Origin: Clostridium ihumii AP5
GTDB taxonomy: Bacteria; Bacillota; Clostridia; Clostridiales; Clostridiaceae
Length of the DNA: 64,000 nucleotides
Assembly (NCBI RefSeq): GCF_000612845.1
Contig: NZ_CCAT010000062.1
Coordinates: forward strand, 207,586 to 271,585
Direction of reading: 5' to 3'
Shown here one piece after another: positions 8,412-17,024 of the stretch; the stretch's first letter is position 1, and each line of letters opens with the position of its first letter. A model generated the notes under the pieces. The model had not been told where the DNA came from, searched no databases, and saw nothing but the letters and a program-made list of their open reading frames with translations. The position numbers and the translations under genes are program-made.

Positions 8412-10562
8412 TTGGAAAAAGATGTTTTTAACTACTTAGGAAAAAATTATAGATATTTAAATAGATATATAAGTGAAATTAATAAAACGGTAATTATTTC
8501 ACCACAAAATTCAATGATTAAAGGCAAGTTATATATTGAGAATTTGACAAAGGAATTATGCAATTTGGAAAATTATGGACTTATGAGTAAAGTTACACAA
8601 GAAGAAAGATTAGCTAAGCTTTATGAAGATAAAATTATAAATGAAGATATAAATAGTCTATTTAAATCAATTAATAATACAATAGTAAACTCTAATATTA
8701 AAGGTGATTTAGAAGAATCATTAAATATGCATAAGAAAATATATGAAATTACTGCTTGGTTTATTTATAAATATATAGATTCTAAATTTGAAGAGGTTCC
8801 ATATAAGGTACCCAAAAAAGCTTTAGTTAATGTTAAAGAAGAAGATTTAGAATCAATAAATAAAATAATAAATAAAGTGGAAAATTCAATAGTTGAAAGT
8901 AATGTAAATGATAATGAAATTATTAAAAATGAGGTGCATGTGTCTCACGATAGTAATGAAATAAAGAAGGATATCAAATATGAGTTGCTAATTGAAAGTA
9001 TACTAAATAATAATGTAGATAAAAAGTGTCTAATTCAGGAACTTTTAAGATTAAAAAAATCTTCAAATGAAATAGTAGAAGGAAATAATGAATTTACACC
9101 TTTTAAGAAATATATGCATATAGAAAGAGCAATTCAAAGGGATTTAGAAGAGGTAATTTTAAAAGCTGAAAAATCAAAAAAAGCACAATTAATTTTACTT
9201 TGTGGAAATGTTGGAGATGGCAAATCTCATATAATATCTTATTTTAATAATAAATATTCTGATATTATGGAAAATTTTAAAATTTATAATGTTAATAAAG
9301 AAAATCTATCAAAGAATATAAGTGCAGTAGATAATCTAACTAAAGCTTTACATAACTTCAATGATGATAAAATTAATAAAAGCAATGATAAGGTTATAAT
9401 AACACTTAATATAGAGACATTAGAGAAATTTATAAAATCTGAAAATGTGGAGAAGTTTTCTATTTTAAATAAATATATTGAAGATAATAAAATTTTAAAA
9501 ACTAGTAGAAATATCAATAATTTTGATGAAGATAGTTTTTTAAAATTTATAAATTTTAGTGATTATCATATGTTTACATTGAAAAATGGAAAAGTTGAAC
9601 CTAATTATATAGAACTTTTAATAAATAAAATTACTGATTCGTCAGAATATAATATTTTTTATGATTCATATAAAAAAAATTGTATTGAATGTAAAAATTC
9701 AAAATGTTGTCCTATTAAAGGAAACTATGAATTATTAAGTAATGAAAATGTAAAAAAATCAATAGCACAATTATTAGTTCAATGTAGTATAGAGAATACA
9801 ATAGAAATTTCAACTAGGGAACTATTAAATTTTATTTATGAACTATTAGTGCCAGACTTATCTGTGGATAGTGATTCAGAATTATTCAAAAAAACTATTC
9901 ATAAACTTAATAATTTAGATTATATAAATGCACTTTTACCTAATAAAATTTTTAGTAATAAGGAAAACTCTTTTATATTTGAGGCTTTAAATAAATTAGA
10001 TCCTACAAATATCAGCACTTTAGAAATAGAGGATATAAAAGAGGATTTTGAGAATTCTATTGATGTATTTGATTATTTTAAAAAACTTTTAGATTATCCT
10101 AATGGATATATGGATAAAATTTATAAAATAGATTTTGAAAAATCAAAGTATAGAAAAATAAGAGCTGAACTTTTAAAATTCTTTATAAGAAGTTATTATT
10201 TTTGTGGCAAAGGAGATATGCTTTATTTAAAAGATTATGATTATGAAAATTATATGAAGAATGTATATCTATGGAACAAAGGTGAGGTAAAAGAGCTTAA
10301 GCCTTTATATATTAACATGATGAATGGACTAATGAAGTTAAATGATAAAAATCAAGGGAAAATTCATGAAACTATTAATATAAAAGGTAATATAACCAAT
10401 ATACCTATGAATAGTAAAAATAACCTTGAAAAATTTAATACAACATTAGAATTAAAATATGATGTAAATGAAGCGAATAGTGCATATAAAGTAGATATCG
10501 ATTTTCCACTATACAAAACATTAACACAAACAATTAATAGAAATGAAGAAAATAATAAATAA
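8412..10562 (+). CDS. Orphan DptF-like P-loop ATPase with DUF4145-like N-terminus
   Basis: A 716-residue soluble protein. Residues 1-130 resemble the DUF4145/HEPN-like helical domain found at the N-terminus of restriction subunits (NYRYLNRYI..., LAKLYEDKII..., ITAWFIYKYI). After a linker, a P-loop ATPase begins with Walker A GNVGDGKS (265-272); a zinc-type cysteine group C424, C427, C432, C433 follows. The order and the DFPLYKTL ending match DptF, the ATPase of the phosphorothioation-dependent restriction system DptFGH. The sequence stops shortly after DFPLY, so the usual C-terminal tail may be missing. Start is TTG after AGAGAGG. No dptG, dptH or dnd genes are present; a terminator follows at once. 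It may be a stand-alone defence protein or a remnant. Confidence 0.6.
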   Translation: MEKDVFNYLGKNYRYLNRYISEINKTVIISPQNSMIKGKLYIENLTKELCNLENYGLMSKVTQEERLAKLYEDKIINEDINSLFKSINNTIVNSNIKGDLEESLNMHKKIYEITAWFIYKYIDSKFEEVPYKVPKKALVNVKEEDLESINKIINKVENSIVESNVNDNEIIKNEVHVSHDSNEIKKDIKYELLIESILNNNVDKKCLIQELLRLKKSSNEIVEGNNEFTPFKKYMHIERAIQRDLEEVILKAEKSKKAQLILLCGNVGDGKSHIISYFNNKYSDIMENFKIYNVNKENLSKNISAVDNLTKALHNFNDDKINKSNDKVIITLNIETLEKFIKSENVEKFSILNKYIEDNKILKTSRNINNFDEDSFLKFINFSDYHMFTLKNGKVEPNYIELLINKITDSSEYNIFYDSYKKNCIECKNSKCCPIKGNYELLSNENVKKSIAQLLVQCSIENTIEISTRELLNFIYELLVPDLSVDSDSELFKKTIHKLNNLDYINALLPNKIFSNKENSFIFEALNKLDPTNISTLEIEDIKEDFENSIDVFDYFKKLLDYPNGYMDKIYKIDFEKSKYRKIRAELLKFFIRSYYFCGKGDMLYLKDYDYENYMKNVYLWNKGEVKELKPLYINMMNGLMKLNDKNQGKIHETINIKGNITNIPMNSKNNLEKFNTTLELKYDVNEANSAYKVDIDFPLYKTLTQTINRNEENNK

Positions 10563-10574
10563 AATTTAAAATAG

Positions 10575-10602
10575 AAATGCTTGCTCTCATATGCAAGTAT
10601 TT
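10575..10602 (+). terminator. Terminator after the DptF-like gene
   Basis: 10-bp stem around TGCTTGC/GCAAGTA with an 8-base loop, followed by TTTATTTTTT. Confidence 0.75.
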
Positions 10603-10797
10603 TTATTTTTTATATAGAAAATTATGGCCTTATAAAATAATCAAAAAATTCAAAAGGTCATTATTTTACATAGATAACATATGTTTTTATAAAAAATATA
10701 GTAGTATATCCTATATAAATAATTAAATAACATAAAAATACTTAAATATGTATTATAATGTATTTAGAATAAGTTTAGTCATATGGAGGTGATATTT

Positions 10798-11316
10798 ATG
10801 AAAAAAAATACTAATAAAACTAAAAGAATTGTTTTAAGTGCTATGTTAATAGCTATTGGAATAGTTGGATCTACTTTATTTATACCATTCGTAGGTGGTA
10901 AAATATTTTTTATGCAACATTTTTTAAATGTTATTGGAGCGGTTTTACTAGGCCCTCTATATACAGTAATTAATGCGTTTTGCATATCATTAATAAGAAA
11001 TATTATGGGAACAGGTTCTCTTTTAGCCTTTCCAGGTAGTATGATAGGTGCGTTTTTAAGTGCAATTATTTATAAAAGAATTAATAAATATTATTGTGCA
11101 GTTATAGGTGAAATTATAGGAACAGGTATTATAGGGGCGATGGCATGTTATCCAATAGCTTCAGTATTACTTGGAAAAGAAGCTGCAATATTTACATATG
11201 TAATGCCATTTTTACTTAGTTCAATTAGTGGTTCAATTTTGGCACTTATAGTGCTTAAAGTACCTATATTTGAAAAAGTAATAAAAAAACAAAAAATTGA
11301 AATTAAATCAATGTAG
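10798..11316 (+). CDS. thiW: ThiW, S component of a thiazole/thiamine-precursor ECF transporter
   Basis: A 172-residue membrane protein with about five to six helices. The conserved stretches IPFVGGKIFFMQHFLNVIGA, GPLYTVINAF, IRNIMGTGSLLAFPGSMIGA are diagnostic for ThiW, the substrate-binding subunit thought to take up the thiazole moiety of thiamine with the shared energy-coupling (EcfA/A'/T) module encoded elsewhere. The start is taken at the ATG at 10798, five bases or so after GGAGGTG; an in-frame ATG at 10783 lies on the ribosome binding site itself. Many thiW genes sit behind a TPP riboswitch; none is visible in the 200 bases upstream, and no other thiamine genes adjoin. Confidence 0.88.
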   Translation: MKKNTNKTKRIVLSAMLIAIGIVGSTLFIPFVGGKIFFMQHFLNVIGAVLLGPLYTVINAFCISLIRNIMGTGSLLAFPGSMIGAFLSAIIYKRINKYYCAVIGEIIGTGIIGAMACYPIASVLLGKEAAIFTYVMPFLLSSISGSILALIVLKVPIFEKVIKKQKIEIKSM

Positions 11317-11352
11317 ATTAATTCTAAAAACTTAAATTAAGGAGGATGAATT

Positions 11353-12453
11353 TTGAATAAGAAGAAATATAGTACGGTGATGCCTATAGTAATTATAACT
11401 ATTATGAGCTTTTTCATAGGTGCATACACTGGTAAGTTACTTAAAGTAAAAGATATTTCACCTTTTATTTTATTCCCAGTTGTAATTGTAAGTATTTTTA
11501 TATCGTTATTTATACAAGTAATAATTCATGAAATAGGACATGCGATACTTGGAATCATAGCAGGATATGAATTTAAAGAAATTAAAATTTTAAACTTTAA
11601 GATTTTTAAAAAAGATGGAAAGTTAAAATTTGAGAAGAATAATGAATTAAAAGGTTCTGCATATGGTGGACAAACCGTATTAAATATAACAAAAGATAAT
11701 TTTGAAAAGACAAAGATGATAAAACTACTTGTAGGTGGTGGATTATTTAATGTAATATTTTCAATAATTACTTTTGTTATAGCTATGTTTGTAGAAAATC
11801 AATATATAAAAATTTTTTGTTCCATAAATGTTATCATTGGTATTTATCTGTTTATTATGAATCTAATGATATTCAAATCTAAATATCTTATAAATGATGG
11901 ATATTGGATATATTCTTTGATTAAGGATACTAATGGTGTAAGTTTATTGGAAATAGATGTTGTAAGTGATGATTTAGAACCAAAAGATTTTGACAAAAAT
12001 TATTTATATAATGATAAAATTGATGGTGTTTCAGAATATTGTAATGTTGCTATGGATTATTATAGATATTTAAATAATTTAGATTTAGGGGATATAGATA
12101 GTGCCAAGAAAAGTATTGAAAATGTCATAAGTTTTGATAAGAAATATGATATAACACCATTAGTAGGAAATATGTTTACTTTTACTCATGATATTTTCTA
12201 TTATTACTTAATTATAGAAAAAGATTTAGAGAAAGCTAAAACCTACTATAATGTTAACAAAAATATGATAAAAAGTAGTGATGCAATTACAAAAGCAAGA
12301 GCTTTGGTATCATATGAATTACTAATTGAAAATGATAAAGAAGCTGCTATGAGCATATATGAATCAGAAATGAAAAGAATAGAAGACAGGAAAGAGCAAG
12401 GAATGATAAGATTTGAAAAGAAAACTATAGAAAGCTTGTTAAATCTTTATTAA
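11353..12453 (+). CDS. M50 family membrane metalloprotease
   Basis: A 366-residue protein with hydrophobic segments near 10-25, 38-75, 128-148 and 150-172. The zinc motif HEIGH (H59, E60, H63) sits in a membrane helix, as in site-2-type proteases of family M50, which cleave membrane-embedded substrates. The C-terminal half (about 215-366) is soluble and helical, with TPR-like periodicity, and could bind partners. The second aspartate motif is not obvious, although NDGYWI at about 183-188 may supply it. Start is TTG after GGAGGATGA. It lies 36 bases downstream of thiW and may share its transcript; substrate unknown. Confidence 0.75.
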   Translation: MNKKKYSTVMPIVIITIMSFFIGAYTGKLLKVKDISPFILFPVVIVSIFISLFIQVIIHEIGHAILGIIAGYEFKEIKILNFKIFKKDGKLKFEKNNELKGSAYGGQTVLNITKDNFEKTKMIKLLVGGGLFNVIFSIITFVIAMFVENQYIKIFCSINVIIGIYLFIMNLMIFKSKYLINDGYWIYSLIKDTNGVSLLEIDVVSDDLEPKDFDKNYLYNDKIDGVSEYCNVAMDYYRYLNNLDLGDIDSAKKSIENVISFDKKYDITPLVGNMFTFTHDIFYYYLIIEKDLEKAKTYYNVNKNMIKSSDAITKARALVSYELLIENDKEAAMSIYESEMKRIEDRKEQGMIRFEKKTIESLLNLY

Positions 12454-12466
12454 ATCAATTTACAAT

Positions 12467-12503
12467 AAAAGTGTTTAAGTTAGTTTGCAATTTAAACACT
12501 TTT
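12467..12503 (+). terminator. Terminator after the M50 protease
   Basis: 12-bp stem AAAAGTGTTTAA/TTAAACACTTTT followed by a T run. Confidence 0.85.
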
Positions 12504-12558
12504 TTATGTTTTATTTCACTAACTTTTCATTCTTACTTCTTACTTTGTTCATAATATA

Positions 12559-12627
12559 AAAATAGAATAATATTTAAGCTTAGGAATATCATTTGATAAA
12601 GATGCTATTTGAACTTGGAACCCTATA
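12559..12627 (-). repeat. Copy of a dispersed intergenic repeat
   Basis: Read on the minus strand, the segment TATAGGGTTCCAAGTTCAAA followed by GCATCTTTATCAAATGATATT parallels 63608-63683 and, more weakly, 50402-50470. The surrounding gap 12504-12915 holds no gene. No transposase is present, so it is best regarded as a decayed MITE-like sequence. Confidence 0.5.
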
Positions 12628-12915
12628 GATGGGTTATCATAAAGGAAATTTAGTTAGAAAATTTAAAATTATTAATTTAAATAGTAACCATTAAAAATTT
12701 TTATAAAAAAGTTAGTAGAATTTTTGTCAATTAACTGAAAATTGATGTATAATATAAGTATACTAATAAATAATATAAAATTTAAAACTTATGTAAACCT
12801 TAAAATATAATGTAAGGACATATTTATTATAAATTTATAAGTCATATTTAAAGATAAATAAGTTTAGAAAAAACATTTTGAAAGCTAAATTTATTTATGA
12901 AAGGGTGATTAGATT

Positions 12916-13086
12916 ATGAATTCTACAAAAAAAGATCTTATAATATCATTTATTATATGGATACTTATAGTAATAACACTACCAAGTGAGGCTACAAATA
13001 AATTTTTATTATATTCAATAGTAGCTGGACTTACATGTTTAGTAACTTTAAAGTTTCAAAGATTTATGAGTTTAAGAAGATCTTAA
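12916..13086 (+). CDS. 56-residue small membrane protein
   Basis: ATG with the ribosome binding site AAAGGGTG eight bases upstream and a clean stop give a 56-residue product with two hydrophobic segments, roughly residues 8-22 and 29-43, separated by a short turn, and a basic C-terminus (KFQRFMSLRRS). I do not recognise a family. It lies directly upstream of the MerR-methyltransferase gene, but that gene has its own promoter, so cotranscription is not required. Confidence 0.6.
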   Translation: MNSTKKDLIISFIIWILIVITLPSEATNKFLLYSIVAGLTCLVTLKFQRFMSLRRS

Positions 13087-13120
13087 AATTAGAATCACTT
13101 TAAAAAGTTTAAAATATTTG

Positions 13121-13151
13121 TTGACTCTGACCTAAGGTGTTAGATTATTAT
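13121..13151 (+). promoter_or_regulatory. MerR-type promoter with 19-bp spacer and dyad operator
   Basis: TTGACT (-35, 13121-13126) and TATTAT (-10, 13146-13151) are separated by 19 bp, the elongated spacing that MerR-family regulators untwist. The spacer holds the partly dyad sequence CTGACCTAAGGTGTTAG, of the TipA/Mta/BmrR operator style. It lies 22 bases before the TTG start of the MerR-fusion gene, indicating autoregulation. Confidence 0.75.
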
Positions 13152-13172
13152 AATTTTTGAGGGGGTGATTTC

Positions 13173-14333
13173 TTGAAAATTAGTGAATTTGCTAAAAAGT
13201 CAGGGGTAACTGTAAAGACATTAATACACTATGAAAAAATAGGTCTTTTAAATCCAAGTGATAAAACAGAAGCAGGATATAGAATTTATACTGAAAAAGA
13301 TTTTTTAACACTTCAACAAATAATTACTTTAAAATTTATAGGACTTTCTTTGAATGAAATAAAAAATATTTTATATAATAATGAAGAAAATATAGAAGAG
13401 ATGATTAAGTTTCAAAAGGAAGCCCTAGAAGAAAAAAGAAGACATTTAGATACAGTTATAGAAGTATTTTTAAAGGCTGAAGATAAAATTAGAAATACTG
13501 GACTTTTAGAAGTTGAAAATCTCATTGATATAATCAAGATAACAAATATAGAAAATAAGGTTAAAAAACAATACGAAAATTCAGAAAATTTTAAAAATAG
13601 ACTTAGTCTTCATAGCTATAATATTAATAAAACACCATGGAATAGTTGGTGTTTTGCAAATATTGTTTTTAAAAATAATATGAAAGTATTAGAAATTGGT
13701 TGTGGTACAGGTAAATTTTGGAGTGAAAACCAAGGAAATTTAAATAAAGATATAGAAATAGTACTATCAGATTATTCAAAAGGTATGTTGGACACTACTA
13801 GGGAAAACTTAATCAATTTGAATAGAAATTTTATATATAATAATTTTAATGCAGAACATATACCATATGATGATGATAGTTTTGATATAATAATAGCGCA
13901 ACATATGTTATATTTAATTCCTAATATAGATAAAGCTTTGTCAGAAATTAAAAGAGTTTTAAAAAAAGATGGAACATTTTATGTAACTACAAATTCTTGT
14001 GAAGCAATGAAAGAGCTAAATTCGCTAGTAGAAAAATTTGATGCATCTATGGGACTTCATAGTAATGGAATGTGTGAAAGATTTAATTTAGAAAATGGAA
14101 AAGATATTTTAAAAAATCATTTTAAAGATACAGATGTTAAAGTTTTGAAAGGGAAAATTATAACTTCTGATGTAGAGGCAGTAGTTTCATATAAATCATC
14201 TAGTATAAAAGGTACAGAAATTTTAAAAGGCAATAAGAAGAAGGAATTTACAGAATATATAAGGAGTTATGTGGACAAAAATGGGACTTTAGAAATAACT
14301 ACTAAAGCAGGAATGTTTATATGTAAGAAATAA
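13173..14333 (+). CDS. MerR-family regulator fused to a class I methyltransferase
   Basis: A 386-residue two-domain protein. Residues 1-70 form a MerR winged helix (MKISEFAKKSGVTVKTLIHY... GYRIYTEKDF) and 80-110 the dimerisation coiled coil. From about 170, a class I S-adenosylmethionine methyltransferase follows, with motif I VLEIGCGTGKFW, an acidic loop and the DDDSFDIIIAQHMLYLIPN motif. The methyltransferase takes the place of the usual effector-binding domain; it may sense S-adenosylmethionine or a substrate, or modify a drug while the HTH activates its own gene. Start is TTG after GGGGGTGATT. The promoter has the elongated spacer expected for MerR activation. Confidence 0.85.
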   Translation: MKISEFAKKSGVTVKTLIHYEKIGLLNPSDKTEAGYRIYTEKDFLTLQQIITLKFIGLSLNEIKNILYNNEENIEEMIKFQKEALEEKRRHLDTVIEVFLKAEDKIRNTGLLEVENLIDIIKITNIENKVKKQYENSENFKNRLSLHSYNINKTPWNSWCFANIVFKNNMKVLEIGCGTGKFWSENQGNLNKDIEIVLSDYSKGMLDTTRENLINLNRNFIYNNFNAEHIPYDDDSFDIIIAQHMLYLIPNIDKALSEIKRVLKKDGTFYVTTNSCEAMKELNSLVEKFDASMGLHSNGMCERFNLENGKDILKNHFKDTDVKVLKGKIITSDVEAVVSYKSSSIKGTEILKGNKKKEFTEYIRSYVDKNGTLEITTKAGMFICKK

Positions 14334-14361
14334 GAAAGGATGAGTTTATTCATCCTTTCTT
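14332..14361 (+). terminator. Terminator after the MerR-methyltransferase gene
   Basis: 12-bp perfect stem AAGAAAGGATGA with a 6-base loop, followed by TTATTTTT. Confidence 0.88.
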
Positions 14362-14780
14362 TATTTTTAGTATATATTAGTTATAAAAGTTCAAAAATTC
14401 AATTATTCTTATTTCAGTGATAAATATAGATATAAAATATTGTACAAGAATTAATAATGAAATATAAAACTGATGAAAACAATTCTTAGCTAGTCTCGCT
14501 TTTGAGGGTGTCCAAGTTTTGAAAGTAATAAATTAAAAGATGAAATTTGAACCATATAGTTTTTAGATTTTTTTATTCTTAAATATTATAAAAAATAAAT
14601 TTAAAGGAAAATATATGTTTAAATCAATGTAATTATTATAATAAAAGCGAAAAAGAAAGCTAATCAAATAATTTGAATAAAGAATAATTTGATTGTCAAA
14701 ATAAAATAACATATAATTAATTCATAGTAAATTTTAAAATAATGAATCATAACTCATGTGAGTTTTAGGAGGATTTTTAA
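14362..14780 (+). other. Gene-free region before degV-like gene
   Basis: No coding sequence seen. At 14507-14562 GGTGTCCAAGTTTT and, inverted, GAAATTTGAACCATATAG look like the ends of the dispersed repeat. A 6-2-6 palindrome AACTCATGTGAGTT (14751-14764) lies just before the ribosome binding site of the DegV gene and could be an operator; both are weak. Confidence 0.4.
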
Positions 14781-15650
14781 ATGAAAATAAAATTAATAAC
14801 AGATTCAGCAAGTGATTTACCATTAGAATTTGTAAAAGATAACGATATAGATTTTGTGCCTCTAGGAGTAAATATAGATGGAAATTTTATTTTGGATGAT
14901 TTAGGTGAAAATTTTAAAATGGATGAATTTTATAGTTTAATTAGACAAGGTAAAATGCCATCAACATCTCAAGCGAATGTATTTGCATTTGAAGAAATTT
15001 TTGAAAAGTATGTAAAAGAAGGATATAAGATAATATATATAGGTTTATCTAGTGCTTTAAGTGGAACTTTTAATAGTTCGGTAATTGCTAGAAATAGTGT
15101 ATTAGAAAAATATAATGATGCAGATATATCGGTAATTGATTCTAAAAGTGTATCATTAGGAGAAGGACTTCTTGTTTATAAAGCATGTGAATTAATAAAT
15201 AAAGGGCTAGATAAAGAGGAAATAGTTAAATTTATAGAAAATATTAAAGAAAAAGTTATACATTCAATTGTTGTTGATGATTTAGCTCATTTAAAAAGAG
15301 GTGGACGTATATCAGGTGCTACGGCTACAGTAGGTTCAATTTTAAATATTAAACCTACATTAACTCTTGATAATGAAGGAAAGGTAGTTGTAAAATCTAA
15401 AATTAAAGGAAAAAAGAAAGCAATAAAATACTTAGCTTCAGAAATTAAAGATAATGCTATAGATTTAGAAAATCAGACTATATTTATTTGCCATGCTGAT
15501 TGTTTGACGGAGGCAGAAGAATTAAAGAATATAATTTTAGAAGAAAGTACTGTAAAAGATGTAATAATTAATTCAATAGGTGTAGTAATTGGAACACATG
15601 GAGGACCAGGAACTTTAGCAGCTGTATTTATAGGAAAAGAAAGAATTTAA
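14781..15650 (+). CDS. DegV family fatty-acid-binding protein
   Basis: A 289-residue soluble protein with the complete DegV pattern: ITDSASDLP at the N-terminus, the MPSTSQ loop, YIGLSSALSGTFNS, then LAHLKRGGRIS near 170-180 and a final GTHGGPGTLAAVF. DegV proteins bind a fatty acid between two domains and, as FakB, present it to the kinase FakA for phosphorylation and phospholipid synthesis. No fakA gene is adjacent, so pathway assignment rests on family knowledge. Start is ATG after AGGAGG. Single-gene unit ending in a terminator shared with msrA. Confidence 0.93.
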   Translation: MKIKLITDSASDLPLEFVKDNDIDFVPLGVNIDGNFILDDLGENFKMDEFYSLIRQGKMPSTSQANVFAFEEIFEKYVKEGYKIIYIGLSSALSGTFNSSVIARNSVLEKYNDADISVIDSKSVSLGEGLLVYKACELINKGLDKEEIVKFIENIKEKVIHSIVVDDLAHLKRGGRISGATATVGSILNIKPTLTLDNEGKVVVKSKIKGKKKAIKYLASEIKDNAIDLENQTIFICHADCLTEAEELKNIILEESTVKDVIINSIGVVIGTHGGPGTLAAVFIGKERI

Positions 15651-15702
15651 GTTTTCATAAATAAACTATTACATAATTTATAAAGTGGATGTTTTGACTA
15701 TG

Positions 15703-15731
15703 ATAGAAGCGTGATAAAAATACGCTTCTAT
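15703..15731. terminator. Bidirectional terminator between degV-like gene and msrA
   Basis: 10-bp stem ATAGAAGCGT/ACGCTTCTAT with a 9-base A-rich loop between convergent genes. Confidence 0.8.
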
Positions 15732-16288
15732 TTGTATATACTATAATAATCTTCGCCCCAATATTCTTTTATAAATTCATCTCTTCCTGATTTAGTACGA
15801 TCTTTTTTATATTCCACTTCATTTTTTATATAAAAATTTTGATGATATTCTTCAGCATTATAAAATTTAGAAAATGGAAGAATTTTAGTTACAATAGGTT
15901 TTTTAAATCTTTTTGAATTTTCAAGAGTTATTTTAGAATTTTCAGCTAAAGTTTTTTGATTTTTAGATGTATAAAATATGGCAGATCTATAAGATGAGCC
16001 TCTATCTTGAAATTGTCCTTCATCATCAGTTGGATCAATTTGGCGCCAAAAGGCATCTAATAGTTTTTCATATGAAATAATTTTAGGATTATACAAAATT
16101 TTAATAGCTTCATAATGGCCAGAAACTTGAGACTTTACATCTTTATATGTTGGGTTTTCAAGAATGCCACCAGTATAACCAGATATAACTTCTATAATTC
16201 CATCTAAAACATCAAAGGGAGAAACCATACACCAAAAGCATCCACCAGCAAAAACAGCAATTTCATAGTTATTACTTAATTTATTCAT
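15728..16288 (-). CDS. msrA: Peptide-methionine (S)-S-oxide reductase MsrA
   Basis: A 186-residue cytosolic enzyme that reduces the S-epimer of methionine sulfoxide in proteins. The active site GGCFWC gives the catalytic C17 (numbered from the chosen start) and C20; the following VISGYTGG, VSGHYEAIKILYNP, FWRQIDPTDDEGQFQDRGSSYRSAIF blocks are standard for MsrA. No MsrB domain is fused. The start is taken at the ATG at 16288, nine bases after AAAGGA, because the in-frame ATG at 16312 lies upstream of that site and lacks one of its own. Probably single-gene, serving oxidative-stress defence. Confidence 0.95.
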   Translation of the reverse strand: MNKLSNNYEIAVFAGGCFWCMVSPFDVLDGIIEVISGYTGGILENPTYKDVKSQVSGHYEAIKILYNPKIISYEKLLDAFWRQIDPTDDEGQFQDRGSSYRSAIFYTSKNQKTLAENSKITLENSKRFKKPIVTKILPFSKFYNAEEYHQNFYIKNEVEYKKDRTKSGRDEFIKEYWGEDYYSIYK

Positions 16289-16597
16289 AAAATCATATCC
16301 TTTCAAATTCATAAAATATACATTTATAATAACATGATAATGAATGTATATATACTTATTTTGTTAAATTTATAGTAGTATTTATAAAAATTTGATTATA
16401 TAAAGTTTAGCTAGAATTAATGCAAGAATATATTCAAAAACTTTCTTATTATGACAGTTTGAACAATTTTTATAGTAGAATTTATCTTAAAATGTAGCAA
16501 ATATGTATATATTACATAAATTAAATTAGTAGGAAAATGATTTTAAAAAAATATTAAATTCATATATACATGATATTGGTATAGGGGGCGAAACTTC

Positions 16598-16759
16598 ATG
16601 GATGAAAAAAGATTAGCTTTAAGTAGAAAAAGTGGAGAGATAACTAATTTATTGTATGCAATGATGTGTGTTGAAAGTGAAGATGAAAAACGTAAAATTT
16701 CTGAAAAAATAGATAAAGCTAAAATTGAATATGAAAATTTAAAAAAAGATGTTGAATAA
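16598..16759 (+). CDS. 53-residue charged coiled-coil-like protein
   Basis: ATG with AGGGGG about ten bases upstream, 53 codons and a terminator directly after the stop support a real small gene. The product (MDEKRLALSRKSGEITNLLY... ending in KKDVE) is lysine- and glutamate-rich and predicted helical throughout, with no membrane segment or known motif. Function unknown; it stands alone between msrA and a DUF6398-like gene. Confidence 0.65.
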   Translation: MDEKRLALSRKSGEITNLLYAMMCVESEDEKRKISEKIDKAKIEYENLKKDVE

Positions 16760-16764
16760 ATTAG

Positions 16765-16794
16765 AAGAAGATGCTTAAAAGATGGCATCTTCTT
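16765..16794 (+). terminator. Terminator after the 53-residue gene
   Basis: 10-bp perfect stem AAGAAGATGC/GCATCTTCTT followed by TTAAT. Confidence 0.8.
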
Positions 16795-16940
16795 TTAATA
16801 TTACAAGTTAATTAAATAAATATAAATTTTTATATAAAAATGTACTAAATATATTTTGGATACATATATGAATAAATTCATACTTTAAGGTTGATAATGT
16901 AGATGATTTTGAAATATAATTTATATATTAGATAAATTTA

Positions 16941-16969
16941 TTGACTTTAAAGAGTATTAATAATATTAT
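16941..16969 (+). promoter_or_regulatory. Sigma-A-type promoter
   Basis: TTGACT (16941-16946), 17-bp spacer, TATTAT (16964-16969), about 55 bases before the start of the DUF6398-like gene. Confidence 0.6.
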
Positions 16970-17024
16970 AAGTAAATTAAATGAGTTTAAAGCAATTAGT
17001 TATTTTCAAAAGGAGAATTAAGTT

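Noticed and set aside
10563..10797. TPP riboswitch before thiW
   Set aside because: The conserved CTGAGA and ACCTGATCTGGATAATGCC-like parts are absent.
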